This document shows, one piece after another, positions 8,658 through 17,962 of a DNA stretch of 64,000 nucleotides (position 1 is its first letter; every line of letters starts with the position of its first letter). Origin of the DNA: Nitrosospira briensis C-128 (GTDB lineage Bacteria; Pseudomonadota; Gammaproteobacteria; Burkholderiales; Nitrosomonadaceae); contig NZ_CP012371.1 in NCBI RefSeq assembly GCF_000619905.2, forward strand, positions 248,001-312,000. Direction: 5' to 3'. A program made the position numbers and the translations under genes. A model generated the notes under the pieces. It did no database searches, had not been told where the DNA came from, and saw nothing but the letters and a program-made list of their open reading frames with translations.

Positions 8658-9779
8658 ATGATCCCTCCATTCTTCAAGTCTGTCGTTCACTTACTGTCTA
8701 TTCTGTGGATCGGATGCTGCGCCATGGCGGGCCCGGCACACGCCGAGCGCATCAAGGATCTTGCCTCGGTCCAGGGCATGCGCACAAACCAGCTTGTCGG
8801 CTACGGACTGGTTGTGGGACTGGATGGCACCGGCGATCAGACTATCCAGACGCCTTTTACCATACAGACGCTCAACAGCATGCTGATGCAGATGGGCATC
8901 AATGTCCCGCCCGGCACCAACATGCGCTTGAGAAACGTGGCTGCCGTAATGGTAACGGCCGTGCTGCCGTCGTTTGCTCAGCCCGGCCAGATTATCGACG
9001 TGACGGTTTCCAGCATGGGCAATGCCAGAAGCCTGCGCGGCGGTACATTGCTGATGACGCCGCTCAAGGGTGCTGACGGCGAAGTCTATGGAATGGCTCA
9101 GGGTAACTTGCTGGTGGGTGGAATCGGTGCCGCCGCCAGCGGCAGCAAGGTACAGGTAAACCATTTGAATGCCGGACGTATCGCTGGGGGTGCAACGGTC
9201 GAACGGGCGGTACCCGTGGTGCTGACCCAGGGCAATGGCATACGGCTCGACCTCAACACCTCCGATTTTTCCAATACCCGGCGAATAGTGGAAGCGATCA
9301 ACGCCCGCTTCGGCGAGGGTACCGCTTCCGCGCTGGATGGCCGCGCAATCCAGGTGCGCGCACCAGAAGCCAGCGATCAGCGCGTGGCATTTATCGCGGA
9401 AGTGGAAAGCATGAATATCAGCACCACGCCGGCTCAGGCGAGGGTTATCGTCAACAGCCGTACCGGCTCGGTGGTCATGAACCAGTCGGCCACGGTTGAC
9501 GCCTGCGCCATTGCCCACGGGAATTTATCGGTAGTCATCAGCACCGAACCGGTGATCAGCCAGCCCGGACCGTTTTCCAGCGGGCAGACCGTACAGGCGC
9601 AGCGCTCGACGATCGAGATCAAGCAGGAGTCGGGGATGCTGACAATGGTTGAAGGTGCATCGCTGGCCGAAGTGGTGAAGGCATTGAATGCTATCGGCGC
9701 GACGCCGCAAGACCTGCTGTCGATTCTTCAGGCGATGAAGTCGGCTGGCGCGCTAAGGGCGGAACTGGAGGTCATCTGA
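8658..9779 (+). CDS. flgI: Flagellar P-ring protein FlgI
   Basis: A 373-residue periplasmic ring subunit. The signal peptide ends AMAGPAHA before [19 protein letters not shown], a highly conserved FlgI mature start. Further family blocks are [32 protein letters not shown] and the C-terminal [20 protein letters not shown]. The frame extends upstream to a TTG at 8616; the ATG at 8658 places the signal peptide correctly. The stop overlaps the flgJ start (TGATG), so the two are coupled. Confidence 0.95.
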   Translation: MIPPFFKSVVHLLSILWIGCCAMAGPAHAERIKDLASVQGMRTNQLVGYGLVVGLDGTGDQTIQTPFTIQTLNSMLMQMGINVPPGTNMRLRNVAAVMVTAVLPSFAQPGQIIDVTVSSMGNARSLRGGTLLMTPLKGADGEVYGMAQGNLLVGGIGAAASGSKVQVNHLNAGRIAGGATVERAVPVVLTQGNGIRLDLNTSDFSNTRRIVEAINARFGEGTASALDGRAIQVRAPEASDQRVAFIAEVESMNISTTPAQARVIVNSRTGSVVMNQSATVDACAIAHGNLSVVISTEPVISQPGPFSSGQTVQAQRSTIEIKQESGMLTMVEGASLAEVVKALNAIGATPQDLLSILQAMKSAGALRAELEVI

Positions 9780-10801
9780 TGGTTGCTTCGGCTGATCTGT
9801 CCACCAAATTCGCCCTGGATGTACAGGCGGTCAACGGGTTACGCATTGCGTCGAAAAAAGACGGTCAGGCCGGTCTTGAAGCCGCAGCCCGGCAGTTTGA
9901 AGCCCTGTTCATGAACATGATGCTGAAGGCCATGCGCGATGCCACGCCCCAGGATGATTTGATGGACAGCGAGCAGAGCCGCCTATACACGTCGATGCTC
10001 GACCAGCAGCTTTCGCAGAGCATGGCTTCCCGTGGCGTGGGTTTGGCCGATGTCATGATACGGCAATTGCGTGGCGGATTGCCGCCGGAACCGGAACAGG
10101 AAACACCTGCCTTGGCTTCCGCTGTCACTGGTCAGCAGTCTGTCGGGAGCTTTCCGCCCTTGGCGCGATTGCAACCTCATCTGCTTACCCCGCAGCGTGC
10201 GCAGCCACCTGCCTCCGCAGCCGAACCGCGATTATCGAGTCCATCGGGTCTATTGGCACCGTCGGCAAATCCTCGAGCGGAATCGCTCACTCCGGTAGTG
10301 CCTCACCCCGGAGCGCATTCACATGTAATGGAGTTTCAGGCCAGGCTTATGCCGTACGCGCAGCAGGCCAGCCAGGCGACTGGCATACCCGCGCTATTCA
10401 TGCTGGGACAGGCTGCGCTGGAAAGCGGATGGGGCAAACGCGAGCTTCGCGGGCCGGATGGCGCACCCAGCTATAACCTGTTCGGCGTAAAGGCCGGCGC
10501 CAATTGGAAAGGCCCTGTAGTGGAATCCGTAACGACGGAATACGTCAACGGGGTGGCTCGCAAGAGCGTGGAAAAATTCCGCGCTTACAGTTCTTATGCG
10601 GATGCCTTCGGCGACTATGCAAACCTGCTGCGCAGCAACCCGCGCTATGCGCAAGTGCTGGCACAGGCGGTGCAAGGCCTTGATGCGGAAAGTTTCGCGC
10701 AAGGCCTGCAACAGGCGGGATATGCGACCGACCCGGGTTATGCGGACAAACTGAGCCAGATCATCAGGACCACCCAGTGGTCCGGCGAAGCACCACTGTA
10801 A
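9779..10801 (+). CDS. flgJ: Rod assembly protein/peptidoglycan hydrolase FlgJ
   Basis: A 340-residue two-domain protein. The N-terminal rod-binding domain (residues about 1-100) carries AARQFEALFMNMMLKAMRDA and YTSMLDQQLSQSMASRGVGL. A Pro/Ala-rich linker follows. The C-terminal glucosaminidase domain (about 185-340) shows MLGQAALESGWGKREL, with the probable catalytic Glu in ALESGWG, and SYNLFGVKAG. The enzyme opens the cell wall for the rod while the N-terminus caps it. This is the full beta/gamma-type fusion, not the single-domain form. Confidence 0.95.
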   Translation: MVASADLSTKFALDVQAVNGLRIASKKDGQAGLEAAARQFEALFMNMMLKAMRDATPQDDLMDSEQSRLYTSMLDQQLSQSMASRGVGLADVMIRQLRGGLPPEPEQETPALASAVTGQQSVGSFPPLARLQPHLLTPQRAQPPASAAEPRLSSPSGLLAPSANPRAESLTPVVPHPGAHSHVMEFQARLMPYAQQASQATGIPALFMLGQAALESGWGKRELRGPDGAPSYNLFGVKAGANWKGPVVESVTTEYVNGVARKSVEKFRAYSSYADAFGDYANLLRSNPRYAQVLAQAVQGLDAESFAQGLQQAGYATDPGYADKLSQIIRTTQWSGEAPL

Positions 10802-10852
10802 GCGCCACCGCCGATATTTCCCCTCGCTGCCCTGCATACTGCCGGGCCGGAT

Positions 10853-10879
10853 TAAATATTTTTTATCCTGAACCGTTAA
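10853..10879 (+). promoter_or_regulatory. Predicted sigma28 promoter of flgK-flgL
   Basis: TAAA at 10853-10856, exactly 15 nt, then ACCGTTAA at 10872-10879. It matches six of eight bases of the enteric -10 GCCGATAA. The spacing and seven-base core CCGTTAA are the same as upstream of fliC and of the receiver gene at 27057. Transcription would start about 30 nt before the flgK ATG. Confidence 0.75.
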
Positions 10880-10916
10880 TATCGCATGCATACCGATAGG
10901 AAGATTTGGAGACAAT

Positions 10917-12827
10917 ATGGCTAACGGCATTTTTGGTATCGGTCTCAGTGCGCTCAACGCGGCTCAACAAGGATTGCTTGTTTCCGGCCACAACGTCAGC
11001 AATGCGGCCACGCCCGGCTACACTCGCCAGCAAATCGTACAGTCGGCCAGCGGCGCGCAAGCCACCGGTAGCGGATTCATCGGCCGGGGCGTGCAGGTCG
11101 ATACGGTAAAGCGCGTGTATAACCAGTTGCTGGTCAGCCAGGTTGCACAGGCAAAAACGGAATCGGCCCAGCTCGACACCTATTTTGCGCAGATGAGCCA
11201 GATAGATGCGCTACTGGCGGACCCAACCGGCCGGCTGGGCCTGGCACCGGCGCTGCAAGATTTTTTCGGTGGCGTGCAAGACGTTGCCACCAATCCATCC
11301 GACGTAGCCTCCCGGCAATCCATGCTGTCCAACGCCGAGGTGCTGGTACGGCGTTTCCAGTCGTTGAACGACAGCCTGGACAAGATCCAGGACGGGGTGA
11401 ACGCACAGATCGAGAATAGCGTCTCGCTCATCAATACGCTGGGTGCGAAAATTGGCGAGCTGAATGCAACCATCAGCCTGGCCGAAGGCAGCGCAGGCGG
11501 CCAACCGGCAAATGACTTGCGAGACCAGCGCGACGAACTGGTCATGCAACTCAACAATGAAGTTCGCGCCAAGGTCGTTGAACAGAGCGATGGCAGTTAC
11601 AGCATCTTCATCGGCACGGGCCAGTCCCTGGTCGTGGGTTCAACCGCCTTCCAGCTCGCTACGACAGCTTCTCCGGCGGATCCGCAACGCCTCGAAATAG
11701 GTTATGTTACCGGTGGTAATACTTTACCAATCAAGGAATCGAGCCTGGATGGCGGCAAGCTGGGCGGGCTGCTGCAATTTCGCAATGGCGAACTCAATGC
11801 CGCCCGCAACGGTCTGGGGCGTGTTGCTATCGGTCTGGCGGGCACATTCAACGACCAGCACCGGCTGGGGCAGGATTTGCACGGCAACCTGGGCGGCGAA
11901 TTCTTTACGATACCGAGCCCGTTGGTCGCGGCGTCGGCAAAGAATACCGGCAGCGCGGTCGTTGCCGCTGATATCACGGGCTACAGCGCCCTTACCACCA
12001 GCGATTATCGGCTGCGGTACGATGGCGCCAATTACACCCTCACGCGGCTTAACGACGGCGTCGCGCAAACCTTTGCAACACTCCCGCAGACTGTGGATGG
12101 CGTACGTTTGAATATTGCTTCCGGCACCGCTGCCGCAGGCGACGAATTTCTGATCCGGCCCACGATAAATGGCGCGGGGCAAATTGAGGTAGCCATCCAG
12201 GATACCGATCTGATCGCCGTGGCCGCGCCGATCCGGACCGACGCGCCGCTTGCCAACACCGGCACCGGGCGCATCAGCGCCGGCAGTGTCGATGCCCCGC
12301 CACCCCCCAACCCCAATCTGAAAGAACCGGTCACCTTTACCTTCACTAGCGCCACGACCTTCGACGTGAGCGGGAACGGAACCGGTAACCCGAGCGGCAT
12401 GACGTTCACTTCCGGCAGCCCGATCAGTTTCAACGGATGGACCGTGACCCTCACGGGAATACCCAAGCCGGGAGATACGTTCAGCATTGGGCCCAATGAC
12501 AACGGAACGACGGACAATCGCAATGGGTTGCTGCTGGGTGCATTGCAGAGTAGCCGCACTTTGGCGGGTGGTACGGCGAATTATCAGGGCGCCTATAGTC
12601 AGGTGGTCAGCCTGATAGGTAACAAGACCCGTGAACTGGACGTCACCAGTAGCGCCCAGTCGGCACTCCTGAGCCAGGCGCAAGCTTTGCAGCAATCCGA
12701 ATCGGGCGTGAATCTGGATGAAGAAGCCGCCAATCTGATGCGCTACCAGCAGGCGTATCTCGCCGCCAGCAAGGTGATACAGACGGCCAACCAGATGTTC
12801 GACGCACTGCTTGATATTACAAGGTAA
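10917..12827 (+). CDS. flgK: Hook-filament junction protein FlgK (HAP1)
   Basis: A 636-residue protein. The N-terminus has GLSALNAAQQGLLVSGHNVS and the FlgK motif NAATPGYTRQ, followed by GRGVQVDTVKRVYN. The C-terminus ends with VNLDEEAANLMRYQQAYLAA and ASKVIQTANQMFDALLDI, the paired helices of axial proteins. It is longer than enteric FlgK (about 550), with an extended central region near residues 330-540 rich in Gly/Thr/Pro. FlgK joins hook to filament and is chaperoned by FlgN. GGAG lies about 7 nt before the ATG, and a sigma28-like promoter about 40 nt upstream. Confidence 0.95.
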   Translation: MANGIFGIGLSALNAAQQGLLVSGHNVSNAATPGYTRQQIVQSASGAQATGSGFIGRGVQVDTVKRVYNQLLVSQVAQAKTESAQLDTYFAQMSQIDALLADPTGRLGLAPALQDFFGGVQDVATNPSDVASRQSMLSNAEVLVRRFQSLNDSLDKIQDGVNAQIENSVSLINTLGAKIGELNATISLAEGSAGGQPANDLRDQRDELVMQLNNEVRAKVVEQSDGSYSIFIGTGQSLVVGSTAFQLATTASPADPQRLEIGYVTGGNTLPIKESSLDGGKLGGLLQFRNGELNAARNGLGRVAIGLAGTFNDQHRLGQDLHGNLGGEFFTIPSPLVAASAKNTGSAVVAADITGYSALTTSDYRLRYDGANYTLTRLNDGVAQTFATLPQTVDGVRLNIASGTAAAGDEFLIRPTINGAGQIEVAIQDTDLIAVAAPIRTDAPLANTGTGRISAGSVDAPPPPNPNLKEPVTFTFTSATTFDVSGNGTGNPSGMTFTSGSPISFNGWTVTLTGIPKPGDTFSIGPNDNGTTDNRNGLLLGALQSSRTLAGGTANYQGAYSQVVSLIGNKTRELDVTSSAQSALLSQAQALQQSESGVNLDEEAANLMRYQQAYLAASKVIQTANQMFDALLDITR

Positions 12828-12913
12828 CGAGCGGATGCAGGCATGCGCCATCGGACTGATGGATAACCTGCGATAAGGCCGGATAGAGATAGAATCACCA
12901 AAAAGGAGTCCTC

Positions 12914-13849
12914 ATGCGTATCAGCAGTAATACCAGCTATGAACTCGGCATTGCCGCCCTCAACCGGCAGCAGGCCGCGCAGGTAAAAGCCCTGCAACAG
13001 ATAAGCAGCGGACAGCGCGCACTGACGCCTTCCGAGAATCCCGCAGCCTATGTCCGGGCGCTTGAAGTATCCCAGGCCGATTCAGCCAATATGCAATACG
13101 CAATAAACCGGCAGAACGCCGCCGCCAGTTTCGGGATGCTGGAAGCCACACTCGGAGATGTAACGAGTTTATTGCAGAACGCGCAGGGATTGGCCGTGTA
13201 TGCGGTTAACGGCACGCTTACCGACAGCGGACGCAGCGCCATCGCAACGGAATTACGCGGGAATCTTGAAGAACTGCAGGGCCTTGCAAATCGCACCGAC
13301 GGGAACGGGCAATACCTGTTTTCAGGCTTCCAGGGCGCGACCAAGCCATTCACCGACACGGGCAGCGGCATACAATATCACGGTGACGAAGGCCTCCGCA
13401 TGATCCAGGCCAGCTCATCCCGACAGCTTGCCGTGAACGAATCGGGGCGAGAAGTATTCGAGCGGATTCCGGCCGACGGAGGAGGGTACCAGAGCATGTT
13501 CAAGACACTCTCCGATCTGATCGATGTGCTTGAAACCCCCGTGACCGATGACGCCAGCAAGACCGCGCTCGCCAACGGCTTGAGCACCGCCCAAAGCAAC
13601 CTCTCTAACGCGCTGGACAATGTGCTGCGAGTCCACGCATCGGTAGGCACGCGCATGAAAGAGGTGGATACGCTCAACAACAGCGGCGAGGAGTTGGATA
13701 TTCAGTACAAACAACAGCTATCCGACCTGCGGGGGGTCGATTACGCCAAGGTCATCAGCGATTTGACCCAGCAGCAGACCTATCTGGAGGCGACGCAGAA
13801 AGCATTCTTGAAAGTGCAGGGGTTGTCGCTGTTCGATTATATTCGGTAG
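12914..13849 (+). CDS. flgL: Hook-filament junction protein FlgL (HAP3)
   Basis: A 311-residue flagellin-like protein. It opens MRISSNTSYELGIAALNRQQ and has the flagellin-family D0/D1 pattern, with ISSGQRALTPSENPAAYVRA. The C-terminal half ends LTQQQTYLEATQKAFLKVQG, then LSLFDYI. FlgL forms the second junction ring between FlgK and the filament. AAGGAG lies 6 nt before the ATG. It is the last gene of the flgB-L run, and decayed genes begin about 130 bp after it. Confidence 0.95.
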   Translation: MRISSNTSYELGIAALNRQQAAQVKALQQISSGQRALTPSENPAAYVRALEVSQADSANMQYAINRQNAAASFGMLEATLGDVTSLLQNAQGLAVYAVNGTLTDSGRSAIATELRGNLEELQGLANRTDGNGQYLFSGFQGATKPFTDTGSGIQYHGDEGLRMIQASSSRQLAVNESGREVFERIPADGGGYQSMFKTLSDLIDVLETPVTDDASKTALANGLSTAQSNLSNALDNVLRVHASVGTRMKEVDTLNNSGEELDIQYKQQLSDLRGVDYAKVISDLTQQQTYLEATQKAFLKVQGLSLFDYIR

Positions 13850-13976
13850 TTTTAACCCGGATAATTCATTAGGCGGCTCTGCGAGCCTATGCGAGTGCTG
13901 GCGGTCAGTTTGCGGCCATTTTCGCCGCCATTTTTGCTACCTGCGCGGCGTGCATAGACCAGGCTATGGACTTCTC

Positions 13977-14102
13977 TCAACCGGCAAAACTGTATTTCTC
14001 AAGCTGCGTCGCGCCCCAGTGTTCGATGGTATGGGCCAGAATGTCATCCGTGTCGCGTTGGGCAAGTGCAGCAAATACCAGATGAAATTCAGGGCATGAC
14101 AT
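13977..14102 (-). pseudogene. ParE-like toxin, truncated remnant
   Basis: Only 41 residues are left. FHLVFAALAQRDTDDILAHT and IEHWGATQLEKY correspond to the N-terminal helices of ParE/RelE-superfamily toxins. The frame then stops, so the beta-sheet core and C-terminal catalytic or gyrase-binding part are missing. The ATG at 14102 overlaps the end of the upstream antitoxin remnant, the normal parD-parE arrangement. Confidence 0.6.
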
Positions 14103-14372
14103 CAGGATTCGGTTTTTTACCCGCAGCCAGGTTTTGCCGGGCACGGACCTCGCATTGCTCAAGAAAGTCTGAGGTATAGGGAGTTACCCGGCCCGCTTCA
14201 ATGACATCTACCCCCTGTTGCAAGGCATCCAGCAGGCGCGTGCGTTTGCCTCTTCCTGCTCCCGCATCCTGCGCACCGCATCCCTGACAGCTTCCGCTTC
14301 GCTGCGGTAGTAGCCATTCTTTACGCTGTTCTTGATGTATTTTTCGTTCACATGTGCAAATTCTATGTGCAT
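14089..14372 (-). pseudogene. ParD-like ribbon-helix-helix antitoxin, frameshifted
   Basis: From the ATG at 14372 the first frame reads MHIEFAHVNEKYIKNSVKNG, then YYRSEAEAVRDAVRRMREQE. This resembles the DNA-binding half of ParD-type antitoxins. Near 14240 the reading continues in another frame as RLLDALQQGVDVIEAGRVTP and YTSDFLEQCEVRARQ. An uninterrupted ancestral gene would be about 95 residues. GAGGG lies 4-9 nt before the ATG. With the truncated toxin downstream this is a dead toxin-antitoxin pair. Confidence 0.6.
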
Positions 14373-14468
14373 TTTTCCCTCTGATGATCAAAGAAGATAC
14401 ATAAATTAGACAAAGAACTCGCAGTCTAAACGGATCAGCTCATGGAACGGAAAATCTCACGCGGAAGT

Positions 14469-14677
14469 TCACTTCTTGCCGCCATTCACCGCTGCTTTGA
14501 GTGTGGCACCCGCCTTGAACGCCGGCACCCCTTGGAAGCCCCAATCTTCAGTTCTTCACCTGTCTTGGGATTGCGACCGGTGCGCGCCACACGACTGCGC
14601 ACCTCGAACGTACCAAAGCCTACCAGCGATAGGGATTCGCTTTTTTTCAGGGTATCGGAAATGATGTCGCCCGGTGG
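14469..14677 (-). pseudogene. HU-family DNA-binding protein remnant
   Basis: On the minus strand this translates as [20 protein letters not shown], then [20 protein letters not shown], the beta-arm and core of HU/IHF. After a shift of two bases near 14540 it continues as [19 protein letters not shown] and a stop. The first helix and a start codon are missing. The gene is therefore truncated at its 5' end and frameshifted. No promoter or ribosome site is seen. Confidence 0.7.
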
Positions 14678-14720
14678 ATAGCGCCATTCAAACGATTTGA
14701 AGGCCCTGAAGCCAATAAGC

Positions 14721-15434
14721 TTATATGAAACGAACGCGCCCCGTGCTCAATTCATAAATACCTCCCACATGGGTCACGCGTCCTTCTCGCATAGCCCGCG
14801 CCGCTGCGGGTAGCGTGACGAGTTGATGCAAGGACCATCGGACATTTGCTTCCACCGCGGAACTGATCAATGTCTCCTTGTCCGCTTTCAGATTGAGGTT
14901 GGTCAGGCCGGGCTTGATCAACTGGATCAGCGCACCGATGTGCTCGGGTTCAGTGGGCTTGTTAATCATTTCCTCCACAGTTGCAGAGACGGCGCCACAT
15001 TTTTCATGACCCAACACGACAATTAAAGGAGTGTGCAGATGGCGCACGGCATATTGCAACGAGCCGACCACATCTTCCGCAATAACATTGCCGGCGACAC
15101 GAATTGTGAAAAGTTCGCCAAATCCAACATCGAAGATGAGTTCGGGCGGCACCCGCGAATCGGCGCAACCCAGAATGGTGGCGAATGGTTTCTGGGTCTC
15201 GACAAGGAGGCTGCGCCAGGAAGACTCCTGGCGATCATGTAGTGGTTTATCATCCATAAACCGCTGGTTGCCCGCTTTCAATCGTGCCAGTGCCTCATCG
15301 ACATTACGTGGATAAGGTTCTTTGCCGATTGATTTAGATGATGGCGCTTCAGCTCCCACATTAAGGGCCATCCCCAGACCTAAACCGCACGCTCCAAGTA
15401 GGCATTGTCTTCGCTTGATATTCGGCTTTGTCAT
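14721..15434 (-). CDS. Beta-class carbonic anhydrase, probably exported
   Basis: A 237-residue protein that should interconvert CO2 and bicarbonate. Beta-class zinc ligands are in place: Cys90 and Asp92 in CADSRVPPE, then His143 and Cys146 in GHEKCGAV. The ATG at 15434 is chosen because it has GGCG-type purines upstream and starts a signal peptide. That peptide ([20 protein letters not shown], then AEA) has paired arginines before its hydrophobic stretch, so it could use the Tat path. An upstream in-frame start (15476) is less likely. The enzyme would act in the periplasm. No partner gene is adjacent; DoxX is 187 bp upstream on the same strand. Confidence 0.88.
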   Translation of the reverse strand: MTKPNIKRRQCLLGACGLGLGMALNVGAEAPSSKSIGKEPYPRNVDEALARLKAGNQRFMDDKPLHDRQESSWRSLLVETQKPFATILGCADSRVPPELIFDVGFGELFTIRVAGNVIAEDVVGSLQYAVRHLHTPLIVVLGHEKCGAVSATVEEMINKPTEPEHIGALIQLIKPGLTNLNLKADKETLISSAVEANVRWSLHQLVTLPAAARAMREGRVTHVGGIYELSTGRVRFI

Positions 15435-15620
15435 GAATGCGCCTTTTGGGGTAGAGTCAGAACAATCGCCTATCAAATCACGCTCGCTATAAGCATATTG
15501 GATACCTCAACCGAGGCCTAATATTATTCCATTTCGAACAGGTGATGACGGTTTTCTTGGCTTGCCGATTCCTGTTCGAGACCGATGTCCCTGATGGGGC
15601 GTATCTCAGTCAGCGCTCGG

Positions 15621-16025
15621 TTAGTCTGGTTTCAAGGCGAACCGGCCGCTGCCAAAAAATATGATTGCAAGCCCTGAAAAAAGGAAAAATCCCTGCAACT
15701 CCAATGCCCAGCCACCCATTGCTGTTAGCGTGAACAGTTCGGCGCGATGAGCCAACGCAAGCGCAAATAGCATATTGCCGGCAATGAGCAAGCCTCCAAC
15801 CCGCGAATAGACACCAAGGATAATCATCATGGCGCCCACTACTTCGCCAAAATAAACGCCATAGGCCAGCAATGACGGCAAGCTGATGGATACGAGCATG
15901 TTGCGGATTGAGTCGAGAGATCCAGGATTCAGAATCTTGTGTACACCATGAAGCAGTATCAGGACGCCGACCATCATGCGCACGATCAGCTTACCTATAT
16001 CATCAAAACGGGATTGATTAAGCAT
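15621..16025 (-). CDS. DoxX family membrane protein
   Basis: A 134-residue protein with four hydrophobic segments. The first is LIVRMMVGVLILLHGVHKIL, containing the family's conserved HGxxK motif. The second, around GVYFGEVVGAMMIILGVYSR, and the two later segments fit the DoxX/YphA four-helix inner-membrane fold. Its exact reaction is unknown; relatives are linked to quinone or thiosulfate redox and to oxidative stress. It is divergent from the LysR gene at 16357 across 331 bp that hold two short palindromes, so it is a candidate target of that regulator. Confidence 0.85.
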   Translation of the reverse strand: MLNQSRFDDIGKLIVRMMVGVLILLHGVHKILNPGSLDSIRNMLVSISLPSLLAYGVYFGEVVGAMMIILGVYSRVGGLLIAGNMLFALALAHRAELFTLTAMGGWALELQGFFLFSGLAIIFFGSGRFALKPD

Positions 16026-16292
16026 GAAATTCCACCCTCTCTTGGTTCAGTTATAGGGAGCAGGTTGCATCCCCTTCAATATGTAACCTTCGCATCCGTT
16101 ACTTCTGGTCCACCACCGATACGTCATGCCGATCGGTACCCGTCACCAGTCCCGGCGCGTTCCGAAGCAATCAGTGGTAGATATAATATTTATAAACATG
16201 ACATTACCGGAACAATCTATGATTTCTACATTGATAATCTGAATGTATCAGCGCTGCGCTTGCCATCAATGAAAGTAATGATATTTAACTTC

Positions 16293-16348
16293 TTATCGAT
16301 CAGATAAAAAAGTACAATAATCTGGTATAGATCATCTATTTATTAGAT
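16293..16348. promoter_or_regulatory. Two palindromes, candidate LysR binding sites
   Basis: TTATCGATCAGATAA (16293-16307) and ATCTATTTATTAGAT (16334-16348) are both 15 bp inverted repeats with T-N11-A-like geometry. They lie in the doxX/LysR divergent gap, the second ending 8 bp before the regulator's ATG. That position would suit autorepression. The rest of this 331 bp gap (16026-16356) is A/T-rich with no gene. Confidence 0.45.
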
Positions 16349-16356
16349 AGGTTACG

Positions 16357-17301
16357 ATGGCGCCTCATATCACCCTGGAGCAATGGCGATCATTGATCGC
16401 GGTCGTGGACGCTGGCGGATACGCCCAAGCGGCGGAAACGCTGTTCAAAAGTCAATCCGCCGTTACCTATGCGGTGCAAAAAATAGAATCCCTGCTTGGG
16501 GTGAAGGCGTTCGAGATTCAAGGGCGCAAGGCGATCCTCACGCCGACCGGACAGATGCTCTACCGGCGTGCACTGGCGCTGGTGGATGAGGCAAATGATC
16601 TGGAGCGGGCGGCCCACACGCTGTCGGCCGGCTGGGAAGCGGTCATACACATCGCCGCTGAAATCCTCTTTCCCTCTCGCCTGTTATTGGCTTGTCTAGA
16701 GCGTTTTGGCCAGGAAAGCCCCCGTACGCGGGTCGAGCTGATCGAATCCGTGATTGGCGGCACTTCGGATGCGCTACTCAAGGGGGAGGCGGATCTGGCG
16801 ATTCTGCCGCAGCTGCCACCCGGATTTCTTGGCGATCTCTTGATGCGGATACGATTGCTCGCAGTGGCTCATGCCGATCATCCCTTGCATCATCATGGCC
16901 GGGAATTGACCTATCGGGACCTGCGCGCCTATCGCCATCTGGTAGTACGGGATTCGGGTGCCAAGCGCGATCAACGTGCGGTAACCGTCGAGGTGGATCA
17001 GCGCTGGACGGTGGGTCAGGTCGCCACGTCGATTCAGGCAGTCTGCATGGGATATGGCTTTGCCTGGCTGCCGGAGGAGCATATTCACGAGGAATTGCGA
17101 ACAGGGATGCTCCGGCCACTGCCGTTGCGGGAAGGTGGGACGCGCGAGGTACCGCTCTACTTGGTTCTGGCCAATCCGGACTTTGCCGGTCCCGGGGCGA
17201 GACGTCTGGTGGAGATCATCAGGAAGTTGGTAGAAGAGGAATATGTATCTGAAGAATCAAAATCCTCAGTTCAATTGTACAGAGGTCTTTTCTCGAAATA
17301 A
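16357..17301 (+). CDS. LysR-type transcriptional regulator
   Basis: A 314-residue regulator. The N-terminal winged helix-turn-helix (residues about 1-65) shows WRSLIAVVDAGGYAQAAETL, FKSQSAVTYAVQKIESLLGV and FEIQGRKAILTPTGQMLYRR. The effector domain (about 90-295) is of the periplasmic-binding type. Its LVVRDSGAKRDQRAVTVEVD and VCMGYGFAWLPEEHI match the LysR family. The effector is not predictable. It is divergent to DoxX, with two palindromes between them. Confidence 0.9.
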   Translation: MAPHITLEQWRSLIAVVDAGGYAQAAETLFKSQSAVTYAVQKIESLLGVKAFEIQGRKAILTPTGQMLYRRALALVDEANDLERAAHTLSAGWEAVIHIAAEILFPSRLLLACLERFGQESPRTRVELIESVIGGTSDALLKGEADLAILPQLPPGFLGDLLMRIRLLAVAHADHPLHHHGRELTYRDLRAYRHLVVRDSGAKRDQRAVTVEVDQRWTVGQVATSIQAVCMGYGFAWLPEEHIHEELRTGMLRPLPLREGGTREVPLYLVLANPDFAGPGARRLVEIIRKLVEEEYVSEESKSSVQLYRGLFSK

Positions 17302-17962
17302 TTTTTATAAATATTCAAGCTGAATATGAGTTTCGAGAAGGAAACTACTGTCGTTAGCTGAGATAGACCACGTATTTATGCCCTAAAATTCGCATTACAG
17401 AATAAACAGCAAGCCTGCATTATCAATACCTTACCGAGTCACCCCCGCGTCGTTGCTGGCTTTGCGTGCCGTCACTTATTGCACTGAAAACGAGGAGACC
17501 CCAATCCTTACGCCTGTCCATGATCTGCCAGAGAGCAGCCGACGGCGCCAACACACCATTTTAGCGACTCAAGCCTTAGTCAAGATGCGCTGGTGGAGGT
17601 CGTCTCAGAAAACGCAAAGTACGTTAAGCTGATGGCAGCGGCCGCAATGGCCGGAATTTTCCTAGCCTAATGGAGGTAAAGACATGATTCGCGCTTTAAA
17701 GCACGCTAAGCTCAGATGCCTCCAGACTATTCAACGTCCATCCCGCTACCGGGTCTGCGTCCTCTGCAGGATACCAAAGTGCCTTAACCGGGTTTTACGT
17801 TCCATTGCGCCCTAAACCCCAGCTTGCGCGGGCAAGGCTGCACCGTTCTGCGAAAAGCACGGCTCCGCTCTGCGCGGTCGCATTCAGCGTTGTTGCGCAT
17901 CGGTTGCGAACCTCACAAGTTTTTGCCACTGATTTTCTTTACTTTGAAGAGGCAACCAAGGT
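17302..17962. other. 661 bp with no recognisable gene
   Basis: Downstream of the LysR gene and convergent with cheB. Short open frames here show no family signature. An inverted pair TTCTCGAAA ... TTTCGAGAA lies just after the LysR stop, near 17290-17340, and may act as a weak stem. Otherwise I see nothing. Confidence 0.4.

Noticed and set aside
11724-12851. 375-residue frame opposite flgK
   Set aside because: Antisense to flgK throughout, no start context and no motifs.
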